DNA of 19,177 nt from Nitriliruptorales bacterium (GTDB lineage Bacteria > Actinomycetota > Nitriliruptoria > Euzebyales > Egibacteraceae): the NCBI GenBank assembly GCA_007133145.1, contig SLNF01000252.1:1-19177 (forward strand), written 5' to 3'. Of this stretch, positions 1-10,000 are shown piece after piece (the stretch's first letter is position 1; each line of letters opens with the position of its first letter). The position numbers and the translations under genes are program-made. Below the pieces are notes generated by a model. The model was given only the letters and a program-made list of their open reading frames with translations. It was not told where the DNA came from and made no database searches.

Positions 1-673
1 CGAGACCATGGAGCGGATGTTCCAGGGCGCCAGCGACTTCAACCAAGACATCGGCAGCTGGGACACCGAAAACGTCGAGACCATGGAGCGGATGTTCCAG
101 GGCGCCAGCGACTTCAACCAAGACATCGGCAGCTGGGACACCGAAAACGTCGAGACCATGGAGTCAATGTTCGATGGCGCCAGCGACTTCAACCAAGACA
201 TCGGCAGCTGGGACACCGGCAGCGTCGAGACCATGGAGTCAATGTTCGATGGCGCCCGCGACTTCAACGGGGACATCGGCGGCTGGGACACCGGAAATGT
301 TGATGAAATGGGCTCCATGTTCCTCGGGGCCGACGACTTCAACCAGGATATCGGCGGCTGGGACACCGGCAACGTGGAAGCCATGAATCTGATGTTCAGT
401 GGCGCCGAGAGCTTCAACCGCGACATCGGCAACTGGGACACACAAAACGTGACCGATATGGGACAGATGTTCAGTCGGGCCGAGGAGTTCAACCAGGACA
501 TCGGCAACTGGGACACCGGAAATGTTACCAACATGATCTACATGTTCAATCAGGCCGAAGAATTCAACCGCGACATCGGCAACTGGAACGTCCGCGATGT
601 CGAAAGCATGATCTACATGTTCAACAGTGCTGCGAGTTTCAATCAGGACCTATCCGGATGGTGCGTCGAGGAG
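1..673 (+). repeat. 75-bp tandem repeat array inside the DUF285 gene
   Basis: The coding array is built of 75-bp units in register with the 25-residue protein repeat. Bases 1-75 and 76-150 are identical. The next two units share long identical blocks (for example the motif ATGGAGTCAATGTTCGAT in both). From about base 300 the units are recognisably related at the protein level but clearly diverged in DNA. Identity is therefore highest at the left edge and decays toward the 3' end, which suggests recent unit duplication in the part of the gene just outside the window. Confidence 0.9.
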
Positions 674-748
674 ATCTCGAGCCAACCCACTGGTTTCGAC
701 GAGAACGCCGACAACTGGGACAGGGACCGGCCCGACTGGGGATGCTGA
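2..748 (+). CDS. BspA-like (DUF285) leucine-rich-repeat surface protein, 3' part
   Basis: The gene is open at the left edge, so only the C-terminal 248 or so residues are visible and the true start, and any signal peptide, lie outside. The protein is an array of 25-residue units of the form V-x-x-M-x-x-MF-x-x-A-x-x-FN-x-DI-x-x-WD-T-x-N. This is the DUF285 / BspA-family leucine-rich-like repeat of bacterial surface proteins, usually linked to adhesion or cell-cell contact. Nine units are present. The last ends in GWCVEE and is followed by a cap (residues 225-246 counted from the Met at base 8) that ends in WGC. The two cysteines flanking this cap could form a disulfide, and a W-G-C ending is normal for these proteins, so the 3' end looks natural. 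A perfect hairpin follows 22 bases after the TGA. Family call is sure; the biological role is inferred only from the family. Confidence 0.9.
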   Translation, partial: ETMERMFQGASDFNQDIGSWDTENVETMERMFQGASDFNQDIGSWDTENVETMESMFDGASDFNQDIGSWDTGSVETMESMFDGARDFNGDIGGWDTGNVDEMGSMFLGADDFNQDIGGWDTGNVEAMNLMFSGAESFNRDIGNWDTQNVTDMGQMFSRAEEFNQDIGNWDTGNVTNMIYMFNQAEEFNRDIGNWNVRDVESMIYMFNSAASFNQDLSGWCVEEISSQPTGFDENADNWDRDRPDWGC

Positions 749-770
749 GTCGTCTCACACACCGCGACGC

Positions 771-792
771 TCGGGCGCCGTGCGGCGCCCGA
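771..792 (+). terminator. Terminator-like hairpin after the DUF285 gene
   Basis: TCGGGCGCC (771-779) and GGCGCCCGA (784-792) are perfect reverse complements around a 4-base loop. The stem begins 22 bases after the TGA at 746-748. No T-run follows, as is common for intrinsic-type terminators in high-GC actinobacteria. Function is inferred from position and stem quality. Confidence 0.6.
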
Positions 793-1080
793 AGGTGCCG
801 AGTCGGACCGCCGGTCGACGGACAGCTGGGTCAGCCGGTCCGATGGGATCACGAGCGCTCGGCACGCAGCCGCGACCGCTGCGGCACCGAGGCAGGCGGC
901 GCCCGCGTCGGTGCACCCTGTTGAGCCACCTGACCGTTGACGAGTGCGGCGCCGGGCGCGGGACCGACGGGGCCTGCCCCATGCCCGGCGCCGCGGTTAC
1001 CACACGTCGAGACAGCCGCGAGACATGGGTTCAGTGCACTGTCGCGTTGCCGAGGCGGGGCCTCGTCCTCGGCACCCGAC
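793..1080. other. Intergenic stretch, no gene recognised
   Basis: From the stop at 748 to the AGGAG ribosome-binding site near 1083 there is no frame with recognisable protein content. The open frames here are rich in Arg, Pro and Ala, as expected of non-coding high-GC DNA. Besides the hairpin at 771-792, the only notable item is a 10-base palindrome CAGTGCACTG at 1032-1041, about 55 bases before the start codon at 1098. It could be an operator or chance. Confidence 0.5.
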
Positions 1081-1097
1081 GACAGGAGCTCAACCAC

Positions 1098-1638
1098 ATG
1101 TCCGATGCCAACCCCACCACGGTCTGGTGGCGCGCGGGCGCAGCGCTGGCCGCGCTCGCGGCTGCGGCACCAGTCGCGAGGCTCGGCGCCGACCCTGCCG
1201 CCAGCGGCGACACCGGCGCCGGCCCGTGACGGCAATGCCACGGCACCGCCGACAACACGAACCAGGGGTCGGCGAGCTCACCGACGACCCCGGGCTGCGC
1301 TGGCACGTCGACCTCGAGGAGGTCGAGTCCGACGAGGCCTCCGAGGGGTACGCGAGCATCACCGGGCCCGAGGTCAACAAGCCGACGCTGACGCCCGACG
1401 GCACCGTGATGCTGCGCGCGGCGACAACGACTCCGACGAGCGAGGCGACAAGGATTCCTACGACGGCATGGACGACGGCCCAGACCAGCGGGGCGCCGAG
1501 GAGTCAGACGACGCAGCCGAAGACGGGGACAGCGAGGACAGCTCTCAAGACGACGGCCGCGAAGAGGAAGACGTCGACGACGGCTCGGACTACGGCGAAC
1601 ACCAAGACGGCGACGAGACCGAGCCTGACGACGACTGA
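1098..1638 (+). pseudogene. Frameshifted gene for an exported, Asp/Glu-rich protein
   Basis: An ATG at 1098 follows AGGAG at about 1083-1087. It begins MSDANPTTVWWRAGAAL, an N-terminus with one Arg and an Ala/Leu-rich core typical of a signal peptide, but this frame stops at 1227-1229. Protein-like sequence then continues in a second frame from about 1270 to 1420 (GELTDDPGLRWHVDLEEVES, later GPEVNKPTLTPDGTVML). It ends in a third frame from about 1423 to the TGA at 1636-1638. This tail is a highly acidic run beginning DNDSDERGDKDSYDG and ending ETEPDDD. Each step is a shift of -1 (or +2), consistent with two single-base deletions; more could hide around 1225-1270. The likely intact product was an exported acidic, perhaps cation-binding, protein of about 180 residues. 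I do not recognise a family. Sequencing error is an alternative, although the 11.6-kb frame elsewhere in the window is intact. Confidence 0.55.
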
Positions 1639-2206
1639 ACTCTCCCGCGGCCCGGAGCGTGCGGCTGAACGCGACACGACCCCGAGCGCCGCGCACCCGC
1701 CGACCCCCACGCCGACGCTGACCGCGCGCAGTAGCGCGCTATCAGCCCGTCGCGCACTCCTCCTAGCAGCAGACCGAGCTAGGAACAACCGTCGGCCGTC
1801 TGGAGCCCCGCTTCGCCGCGGTGCCGACGCGGCCGGCTGCCACGGTGGATGACGTCGAGCGAGAGAGCCCTCGCGGTCGGGTCCCGGCCCGCAGCTGTCG
1901 GCTCGCCGCCGCCCGGGCCGACGGGGGTGGCGCGGAGAGTGTGACTACGCGCGGTCTGCGGAGGTCCGGCGGCCAGCGCAGGCGCCGACCCCTCGACCGT
2001 GCATCGCCGTGGTCTTCGCAAAATGGACATCGCTACCGCGCTTCGGCTACACTCACGACCCGCTCATGCCGCGTCTAGTCCCGTGCACTCACGACACGGC
2101 TGGTAGCGCTGCGTGACACGTCGCCTCGTCTGCGTGGCCAAACGAGGCGCGACCTTGACCGGCAACGACGAGCGAGGCCCAGGCCACGCGGCTGCTGCGG
2201 CAGTGT
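1639..2206. other. Gene-free stretch to the left of the tRNA scar
   Basis: About 570 bases without a convincing gene. Open frames on both strands are short, low-complexity (Arg/Pro/Ala) and lack a good start with a ribosome-binding site. If the tRNA fragment at 2207-2251 marks an element boundary, this is the terminal part of that element. No integrase, transposase or inverted-repeat end is visible. A promoter-like pair lies at 2024-2053. Confidence 0.45.
2024..2053 (+). promoter_or_regulatory. Possible sigma-70-type promoter
   Basis: TGGACA (2024-2029) and TACACT (2048-2053) are separated by 18 bases, close to the -35/-10 consensus. The surrounding bases are unusually A/T-rich for this window (CAAAATGGACAT). 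Transcription would run toward the tRNA fragment. No gene follows that it obviously serves, so it may be a relic of the element or chance. Confidence 0.3.
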
Positions 2207-2251
2207 CTACGGATCAGAAGGTCGGGGGTTCGAATCCTCCCCGGCGCGCCA
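2207..2251 (+). other. 3' portion of tRNA-Arg(ACG): attachment-site-like scar
   Basis: The run fits the 3' part of a tRNA. It has an anticodon loop CTACGGA (2207-2213, anticodon ACG at 2209-2211), 3' anticodon stem TCAGA (2214-2218) and 5-base variable loop AGGTC. These are followed by T stem GGGGG (2224-2228), T loop TTCGAAT (2229-2235), T stem CCTCC (2236-2240), acceptor strand CCGGCGC (2241-2247), G and CCA (2249-2251). A matching 5' half is absent. Nothing in the preceding 100 bases gives a GCGCCGG acceptor strand or a D arm, and the bases before the loop (AGTGT) do not pair with TCAGA. A 3'-only tRNA piece of about 45 bp is the classic product of site-specific integration into a tRNA gene. 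By convention the element lies upstream of the piece (toward base 1) and the chromosome lies downstream. A decayed tRNA gene is the alternative. Confidence 0.75.
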
Positions 2252-2315
2252 CACCGCCCCGCCGCCACCCGCCGCGGCATCACCGCAGGTCAGCGCCCCA
2301 AGTCAGGGTCGCTGA

Positions 2316-2350
2316 CGAGGCCCGGGTCCTCCTCAGCGCAGAGGGCCTCG
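2316..2350 (-). terminator. Possible terminator after the PPTase gene
   Basis: CGAGGCCC (2316-2323) and GGGCCTCG (2343-2350) are perfect 8-base inverted arms around a 19-base loop. They sit about 100 bases past the end of the leftward operon (stop at 2451-2453). The stem is GC-rich and no T-run is seen. The long loop makes this weaker than the hairpins at 771 and 16054. Confidence 0.3.
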
Positions 2351-2450
2351 GGGGCAAGCTGCGTCCCGGTCGCGACACCGTGCACTCCGCCAAGGCCTAC
2401 GTCGGCAGCATCCCGGCAGCTGCACCTGCGCGACGGCGTCCAGGTGTTGG

Positions 2451-3278
2451 TCACGCCGACGAGCACAGGATCGTGCGGCGGGGGGAGCGGGGCCCCTGGC
2501 CGGTGGCGCGCGGACCCGCTGCCTCGAGCAGCGCCGGGGTCAGGCTGCCGGTGACCACCAGGCTGTGTCCGCGCGCGACGGCGAGAGCGCCGACCGTGCC
2601 GGGCGAGGGCACCAGCGCGTGCAGGCGCCAGCCGGCCGCGGCGCCTCGGTCGCCGGCGACGGCGAGCAGTGCGAGGCCTCCGCCGGTTGCGGGGCTGACC
2701 TCCACGGCGGCGGGGTCGGTCGCCAGACCCGTGCCTACCGCCTTGAGGTACGCCTCCTTCGCGGTCCACGTCACGAGCAGGCGTCGGGTGGCCTCAACTT
2801 CGCTGTGCCCATGCAGCCCCCGGCGTTCCCGGGGCGTGCAGATCACCTCGGACAGGGCCGGCCGGTCGGGGAGGCAGCGCAGGGCCTCGACGTCGACGCC
2901 GACGCGGGCGCCGGCGCCGGCCACGGCGACGAGGGCTAGGCCCTCCGAGTGCGACACGCTGAGCTCGAGGCTTGCGCCGGTCACCTGCGGTCGCTGGCCC
3001 TCGACCCAGCGCAGCGGCAGCCGCGACGGGGCCACCCCGGTGATGACGGCGAGGAGGTGGCGCACGACGCCGTGGCGGACGATGAAGCGCCGCTGGTCCA
3101 CCGTCCGAGCCAAGCCGGCGGCGCGACGGCGCTCGCCGGAGTCGAGCAACCCCGCCAACTCGGTTCTCGGCCAGGCGGGATCCTCGAGGTCGAACCGCCA
3201 CACCCGGACCTGGTTCGCAGCGGGGGCGGTGACTGGCGACGCCGGCCAGGCCGACGGCGGGTCCGCGGCGAGGTTCAA
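2451..3278 (-). CDS. Sfp-type 4'-phosphopantetheinyl transferase
   Basis: The enzyme transfers the 4'-phosphopantetheine arm of CoA to a serine of carrier domains, here most likely Ser2467 (ACP) and Ser3547 (PCP) of the adjacent synthase. The 275-residue product carries the Sfp/AcpS signatures in order: ELSVSHSEGL (105-114), VGVDVE (126-131, with metal-binding Asp129 and Glu131) and WTAKEAYLKAVGTGL (171-185, with Glu175). The last motif type and the length are those of the broad-specificity Sfp class rather than the short AcpS class. The start is TTG (3278-3276), overlapping the synthase stop as TTGA and preceded by AGGA, so translation is probably coupled. The last 25 or so residues are Pro/Arg-rich and lie beyond the usual fold. 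It is the last gene of the operon. Confidence 0.93.
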   Translation of the reverse strand: MNLAADPPSAWPASPVTAPAANQVRVWRFDLEDPAWPRTELAGLLDSGERRRAAGLARTVDQRRFIVRHGVVRHLLAVITGVAPSRLPLRWVEGQRPQVTGASLELSVSHSEGLALVAVAGAGARVGVDVEALRCLPDRPALSEVICTPRERRGLHGHSEVEATRRLLVTWTAKEAYLKAVGTGLATDPAAVEVSPATGGGLALLAVAGDRGAAAGWRLHALVPSPGTVGALAVARGHSLVVTGSLTPALLEAAGPRATGQGPRSPRRTILCSSA

Positions 3279-4039
3279 GCCAGGTCCTGCTCGTTGTCCG
3301 CGAGGGCGTCAGCGAGCAGCGCAGCGACCTGGTCGACGTGCGGCGGGGACAGCAGGTCATGGTGGGGCACGTCGACGCGGTGGCGCCGAACCCGGCCGTC
3401 GGTGAGGTCCTCCCACGGTTGGGAGGGCTGCTCACCGAGTCGCGCGGCATCGATGATGACGAGGTCGCCGGCGTAACGGCCGGGGCGGTAGCGGCGCAGC
3501 GCCCCGACGTTCGCGGCGATGACCCGCACCTGAGGCGCGGCGGTGACGGCGTCGGGCGCGTCGGCCAGGGCGCCGTGGCCGCGCAGCGCCTCCCACAGGT
3601 CGCGCAGCGCCGCCTCGTCGACCTCCCCGTTGTTCGACGGCAGCGCCGCCTCGACGTCGGCCGGGTCGATGCCGAGGTGGGTGAGGGCGCCGCGCCACAG
3701 GGCCGCCTCGTCCCTGGCATCGACAGCGGCTGGAGCGTCGAGCAGGACCAGCGCGGCGGGGCGTTGGCCGTCGGCGTCGAGCTGCCGGGCCATCTCGTAG
3801 GCGACGACGCCGCCCATCGACCAGCCGGCCAGCCGCACCGCGCCGGCCGGCTGGGCGCGTCGTAGGGCTGCGAGGCAGCCAGCGGCGATCTCCTCGACGC
3901 TGGTCGGCGGGGAACCGTCGCTGTCGAGCCCCGGTGGGGGCAGGGCATAGCAGGTGTACCCGGTCAGCGCGTCGGCGAGGGCGCGGTACGCGAACACGCT
4001 GCCGGTGGCTGGCGGAGGGAGGAACAGCGGCGGCCCGTT
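3275..4039 (-). other. PKS-NRPS domain: type I thioesterase (TE)
   Basis: Residues 3600-3853, an alpha/beta-hydrolase. Ser3673 in GWSMGG, Asp3700 at the end of strand VLLD and His3826 in VPHHDLLSPPH form a plausible triad. It would release the product by hydrolysis or cyclisation; the sequence does not tell which. It replaces the reductase or Dieckmann domain that ends fungal PKS-NRPSs of similar layout. Confidence 0.92.
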
Positions 4040-7000
4040 GCCTCCGCGCAGCGCCACCGCTTCGTCTGGCGCGGCGGGTCCGCGGTGCACCCGGGCGGCG
4101 AGTCGCTCGATGGTGCGGTCCTCGAGCACCGCCGCGACCGGCAGGTCGACGCCGAGGCGCTCGCGGGCGGCAGCGACGACCTGCGCGGCGTGCAGCGAGT
4201 GGCCGCCGAGGGCGAAGAAGTCGTCGGTGGCGCCGGGTTCGCTCCCCGGCAGCAGCCCGGCCCAGATTTCGGCGAGCGTCCGTTCGGTCGCGTTCCGCGG
4301 CGCGACCCTTCCCCTGCTCTGGGTCTGCGCCCGCACGAGCCGCTCGGCCAGAGCCGCTCGGTCCACCTTGCCGCCGACGGTGCGCGGCAGTGCGTCGAGC
4401 ACGGTGACGCTGGCCGGTGCCATCGCCGACGGCAGCGCCTCGGCGACGAAGGCGCGCAGCTCCTCGTCGGGTGGTCCCTCGCCGTCGGCGACCACCGCGG
4501 CGAGCAGCCGGCGCTCCGACGTTGCGTCGCCCTCGGCGGCGATGACCGCGGCGTCGTCGACGCAGGGATGCTCCCGCAGGCGGGCCTCGACCTCGCCGGG
4601 TTCGACGCGCACCCCGCGGACCTTGACCTGTCGATCACGGCGACCGAGGAACTCCAGCGTTCCGTCGTCCCGTCGCCGGGCCAGGTCGCCGGTGCGGCAC
4701 AGGCGTGCGCCCGGGCGGGTGTCGAAGGGGTCGGCGAGGAAGTACTCCGCGGAGTGCTGCTCGGCGCCGAGGTAGCCCGAGGCCACCGCCGTTCCGCCGA
4801 TGCACAACTCGCCGGCCACCCCGACCGGAGCCAGCGACCCGGCGCGGTCGAGCACGTGGGCGGTGGTGTTGGCGATCGGCCGGCCGATCGGGATCACTGG
4901 TCCGAACTCGCCCGGCGGGCAGCGCCAATGGGTCGCGTCGATGGCCGTCTCCGCCAGCCCGTACAGGTGGTGCAGGGTCACCTGCGGGAGCTGCTCGCGT
5001 AGCCGGGTGGCGAGCGCGGGGGTCAGCGGCTCCCCGCCGCACAGCACGTGGCGCAGACGCGGACAGCCGGCCAGTGCCGGCTGCTCGGCGAGTGCGGCGA
5101 GCACCGCAGGCACGCCCTGCACGACGGTGACCTGGTGCTTGGCGAGGACCGTCGCGAGGGCGGCGGGATCAGCGAGGGCCTCATCGGGCGGGATGACGAG
5201 CCGGGCGCCGGCCGCCAGCGGGCCGAGCAGCTCCCACACCGCCGGGTCGAAGCTCGGCGCGGTCATCTGGCAGAGGGTGTCGCTGGGGCCGAGTTCGAGC
5301 AGGTCACGCCGCCAGCGCAACTGGTTGGCGAGGGCACGCCGGCTGACCAGCACCCCCTTCGGCTCGCCGGTCGACCCGGAGGTGTACACCACGTAGGCGG
5401 GGGTCTCGGGGTCCCCGTCCCCGGCAGCCGCGGTCGGTTCGCCCGCCGTCCCGACCTCATCGGGCCACACCACGTCCCCTGTGAGGCCGGCCGGCAGGTC
5501 CTCGGACCACGTCCGGCTCGCCAGGGTGATCAGCGGTCCGGCGTCGGCGAGGATGCGGCGACGCCGCTCGCGCGGCAAGGCGGGGTCGAGGAGGAGGAAC
5601 GCACCGCCGGCGCGCAGCGTGGCGTGGACCGCGATGACCTGGTCGACGCCGCGCTCGCAGTGCACGGCGACGACCGCGCCGGCGCCAACGCCGCGGTCGC
5701 GCAAGCCGGCGGCGAGACGGTCGACCCGGGCGCTCAGCTGACCGAAGCCGGTCGCTTGGTCACTGGTGAGCACCGCCGGGGCTTCGGGGGTTGCCGCGGC
5801 CGCTGCGACGAGCAGACCGTTGACCCCGTCCGCCTCGTCGGCGGGCAGCGTCGGCCCCGACCCGGCGGCGAGCAGGGCGCGGCGTTGCGACTCGCCGACG
5901 AGGTCGCAGGAAGCCACGGGCCGTTCGGGGTCCTCGACCGCCTGCTCGAGCAGGCGCCGCAGCCCGCCGAGGATCGCGTCGGCGAAGGCGTCGTCGACGC
6001 GGCGACGGTCGAACTGCAGGCCGCCGGACAGCCGCGACCCCGGGGTGAGCACGAGGGCGAGGTCGGCGACCGCCCGGGCGGGCTCGATCGGCACCTCGGT
6101 GACTTCGAGCCCGGGGATGTCGATCTGCGGAGGTCGGGCGCTGTGGAGGATGAGCAGCGCGTCGAACAGGGGTCGGTGCTGATGCGGCCGGTCGGCGCCG
6201 ACCGCCTCGACGACCCGCTGGAACGGCACGTCGGCGTTGGCGAACGCTTCGAGCGTGACCTGCCGGCAGCGGGCGAGCAGCTCGCTGAACGTCGGCTCGT
6301 CGGCGAGGTCGGCGCGCAGCACGACGGTGTTGAGGAAGCAGCCCGCCACCTTGTCGGCGCCGGGTTCGGCGCGGGTCGACACGGCGGTGCCGACACCGAG
6401 CTGCTCGTCCCCGGTGAGACGGTGCAGCACGGCGGAGAACGCGGCGAGCAGCAGCGTGAACACCGTCACCTGGTGGCTTGCGGCCAGTGCCTGCACCTGC
6501 GCGGTCAGTTGCGCGGGCAGGGCGAACGCCCGGTGGCCGTCGGGTCGGTCATCTGCGGTCGGCGCCTGGCGGGGCGGCGGTAGCGTCAGGCGCGCCGGTG
6601 CCCCGTCGAGTTGGCGCCTCCAGTAGGCGAGCTGTTCGGCGGCGGTCGCGTCGTCGAGCGCGGTGCGCTGCGCGGACGCGTAGCTGACGTACGGCCATGG
6701 CGGGTCGGGCAGCGGGGAGGCTCGCCCGTCGGCGTACGCGGCGTACAGCTGCGCGGTCTCGGTCATGAGCAGGTTCATCGCCCAGGCATCGCAGGCGATG
6801 TGGTGGACGACGAGGGCCAGGACGTGCTCGTCGGCGTCGCAGCGGTACAGCGCCGCGCGCAGCAGCCGGCCTGAGGCAAGGTCGAACGGCGCGGCGGCCA
6901 GCTCGGCTGCGCGGCGGGCCAGCTCGGCGTCCCGCTGCGTGGCCGGCAGGTCGGTGAGGTCCTGCACGGGTAGGTGGACCGGGGTCGCCGAGGTCGCCTG

Positions 7001-10000
7001 CTGGGTCACCTGGCCGGCGGCCGCGGCGATCGCGGTGCGCAGCATCGGGTGGCGGCGAACGAGCTCGGTGAGCGCCGCCTCCAGCGCCAGGTGGTCGAGG
7101 GGACCGGACAGCCGTGCTCCGGCGGGGATGTGGTAGGCGGAGTTGGCGGCGTCAAGCTGGTGGAGGAACCAGAAGCGCTCCTGCTCGAAGGACAGGGGAG
7201 CCCCGGCCGCCGCCGATTCGCCGGGTACCGGCGGCTCGTCGGAGGCGGGCCCGGCCTCGCCGCTGGCCCCTGCGGCCGGCCGGGCCCCGGCCGACTCAGG
7301 GCCGTCGCCGAGGTCGAGCTCCTCGACGATCGTGCGCGCCAGCGTCGCGGCGCTGGCCCCCTGCAGGACCTGCACCACCGGCAGGCGCACGCCGAGCTCG
7401 CTCTTGAACGCCGAGGTGAGCTCGACGGCCATGAGCGAATCGAACCCGAGCTCGGTCAGCGGCCGGTCGGCGTCCACCCGGTCGGCTCTCCCGCCGAGGA
7501 CGCTGGCGGCGCGGTCACGGACGTACTCCAGCGCCGCGTCGGCCCGGTCGGCGGGCGAAGCGGCGCGCAGCAGCGCCAGCGGCGAGCCCTCCCCAGCAGC
7601 GGTGAGCTCGGCCTGTCCGGAGGCGTCGACGAAGCCAGCGAACCGGCGGGACGCCGCCGCGAGGGTGTTGAGCTCCGCCCACTGCTCCCAACGCATGTCC
7701 GCGGCGATCACGTGGGTGTAGTCGTGCCGCAGCAGCTGTTCGAGGAGCTCCAGCGCACGCTCCGGGGGGAACGCGCCGAACCCGCCGCGGGCGAGGTAGG
7801 CGGCGAGGTCGGGGTGGCGGGAGACGTAGCCCACGTCGGCGACCGCGCCCCAGCCGATCGACAGCCCCGGGACCCCGGCCGCGCGGCGCTGGGAGGCCAG
7901 CGCGTCGAGGAAGGCGTTCGCGGCGGCGTAGTTGCCCTGCAGCGGATGCCCGACCACCGCGGCCACCGACGAGAACAGCACGAAGTGGTCGAGCTCGTCG
8001 GCGGCAGTGAGACGGTGAAGGTTCCAGGCGCCGGCGACCTTGGGGGCCAGCACCGCGGCGAAGCGGTCCGGGGCGAGCTCGGTCATCGCGTCGTCGTCGA
8101 GCACCATCGCCGCGTGGAACACGCCTCCCAAGGGGCGCGCCGTCGCGCGGACCCGGTCGAGCACCGCGGCGAGCTCGGTCTCGCAGGCGACGTCGGCGGC
8201 CTCCACGACGACGTCGGCCGGCCCGGCACGCAGCCGGTCGAGGGCCTCGCGGCCCTCGCGTGGCTGGCCCGACCGGCTGACGAGCACGACGGCGCCGGCG
8301 CCTTCGGCGGCCATCCACTCGGCGACCGCGAGGCCGAACCCGCCGAGTCCGCCGGTGACGAGGTAGCTGCGGTCGGACCGGAACAAGGGTCCGTCCTCAC
8401 GCGGCCGCACCGCGTAGGCGGGCTCGCCGACGGTGAGCACGACCTTGCCGATGTGCCGGGCCTGCGCCATCCACCGGAACGCCGACGCCGCGTCGGCGAG
8501 GTCGAAGGCGGTGGTCGGCACCGGCGTGTAGGTCCCGTCGGCGACGCGGGCGGCGACCTCGTCGAGCAGCCCGCGCGCCTCGTCGTGGCGCTCGAGGGCC
8601 AAGCCGATGAGGTCGACGGCGTGGTAGGAGAGGTTGCGCTGGAACGGCAGCAGGCCCAGGGACGCGTCGGCGAGGATGTCGCGCTTGCCGAGCTCGATGA
8701 AGCGGCCGTGGGGCCGCAGGAGCTCCAGGCTCGCGCGCGTCGCCTCACCGGCCAGGGAGTTGAGCACGACGTCGACACCCTGCCCGTCGGTGTGCTCACG
8801 CACCGCGTCGACGAAGGCCAGCGTCCGGGAGTCGGCGACGAGGCCGACGCCGAGCCCGCGCAGGTGCGACCGCTTCTCCGGCGTCCCGGCGGTGGCGAGC
8901 ACCTCCGCCCCCACGCCCGCGCACAGCTGGATCGCCGCGAGCCCCACCGCGCCGGCCGCTGAGTGCACGAGCACGCGCTCCCCGGCGGTGATGCGGGCCA
9001 CCCGGTGCAGCGCGTGCTCGACGGTGACGAAGGCGTTGAGGATCGACGCGGCCGCCTCGAAGCTGATGTGGGCGGGCTTGGCGACGGTCATCCACTCGAG
9101 GGCGAGCACCCGGGAGGCGTGCGCCGACGCGGTCAGGGTGATGACGGGATCGCCGGGAGCGAAGCGGGTCACGCCCGGCCCGCAGGCCTCGACCACCCCG
9201 GCGCACTCGATGCCGAGCCCGGCGGTGGCGATGTCGTGCTGGTAGGCGGCGGCGGGCAGCATGTCGAGGGCCTGCAGCACGTCGCGGAAGTTCAGGCCGG
9301 ACGCGGCCACGCGCACGGCGAGCTCGCCCGGACCCGGGTCGAGCTCCGGGGCGTCGCGCAGCGCCAAGCGCTCGAGGGCGCCGGGCGCGTCGATCTCCAG
9401 CCGGAACGTCGACGCCTGCGGCTCGCGGGTCGCGGTCTCCTGGGCGCGAGTCCGCGCGGAGCGGGGCGCGCGCTCGAGGACGTGTGCCAGGCGGGTCGGC
9501 CCGCGCAGCGCGAGCTCCTCCTCGAGCGCCCCGCCGTGCAGCTCGCGGGCCAGCGCGTCGATCTCGACGTCGGTGGGGTGGGCCGGCAGGTCGACGAGGC
9601 GGCACGGCACCCGTGCGTACTCGCTCATCAGCACCCGCCCGATGCCCCACAGCGGCGCCTGCGCGGCGTGGGCGACGCCGGTGTCGACGCCGTCGACGGC
9701 CTGCGCCCCGGCGGTGACCAGCCACAGGTCCGGCACCGCCGCCGCGGCGAGGTCGTGGGCGCGCAGCAGCGCGACGACGCTGTCGCCGATGAGGCGCTGG
9801 GCGTCCATGACCGCCTCGGCGTCGGCGTCGTCGCCGGGGGCGGCGAGGCTCCACAGGTGGACCACCCCGTCGACGTGGTCGCCGGCGGCGTCAAGCTCGG
9901 CGAGCAGGTCGGCGAAGCCCTGCGGGTCGTCGGGTGCCAGCCACGCCGCGGCGCCGTCTTGCGGGGCCGGCGCGGCGGGGTGCACTCGCGTGCAGCGGTC

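Noticed and set aside
1032..1041. Palindrome CAGTGCACTG
   Set aside because: A 10-base palindrome in 19 kb is not rare and there is no second copy or promoter beside it to support an operator.
2207..2251. A complete, functional tRNA-Arg gene ending at 2251
   Set aside because: The acceptor and D-arm halves cannot be found in the preceding sequence and the 5' anticodon stem does not pair.
2089..2283. Minus-strand frame containing GRIRTPDLLIRR
   Set aside because: This peptide is a familiar false protein produced by reading a tRNA 3' half backwards. It supports the tRNA fragment instead of being a gene. The plus-strand DQKVGGSNPP peptide is the matching artefact.
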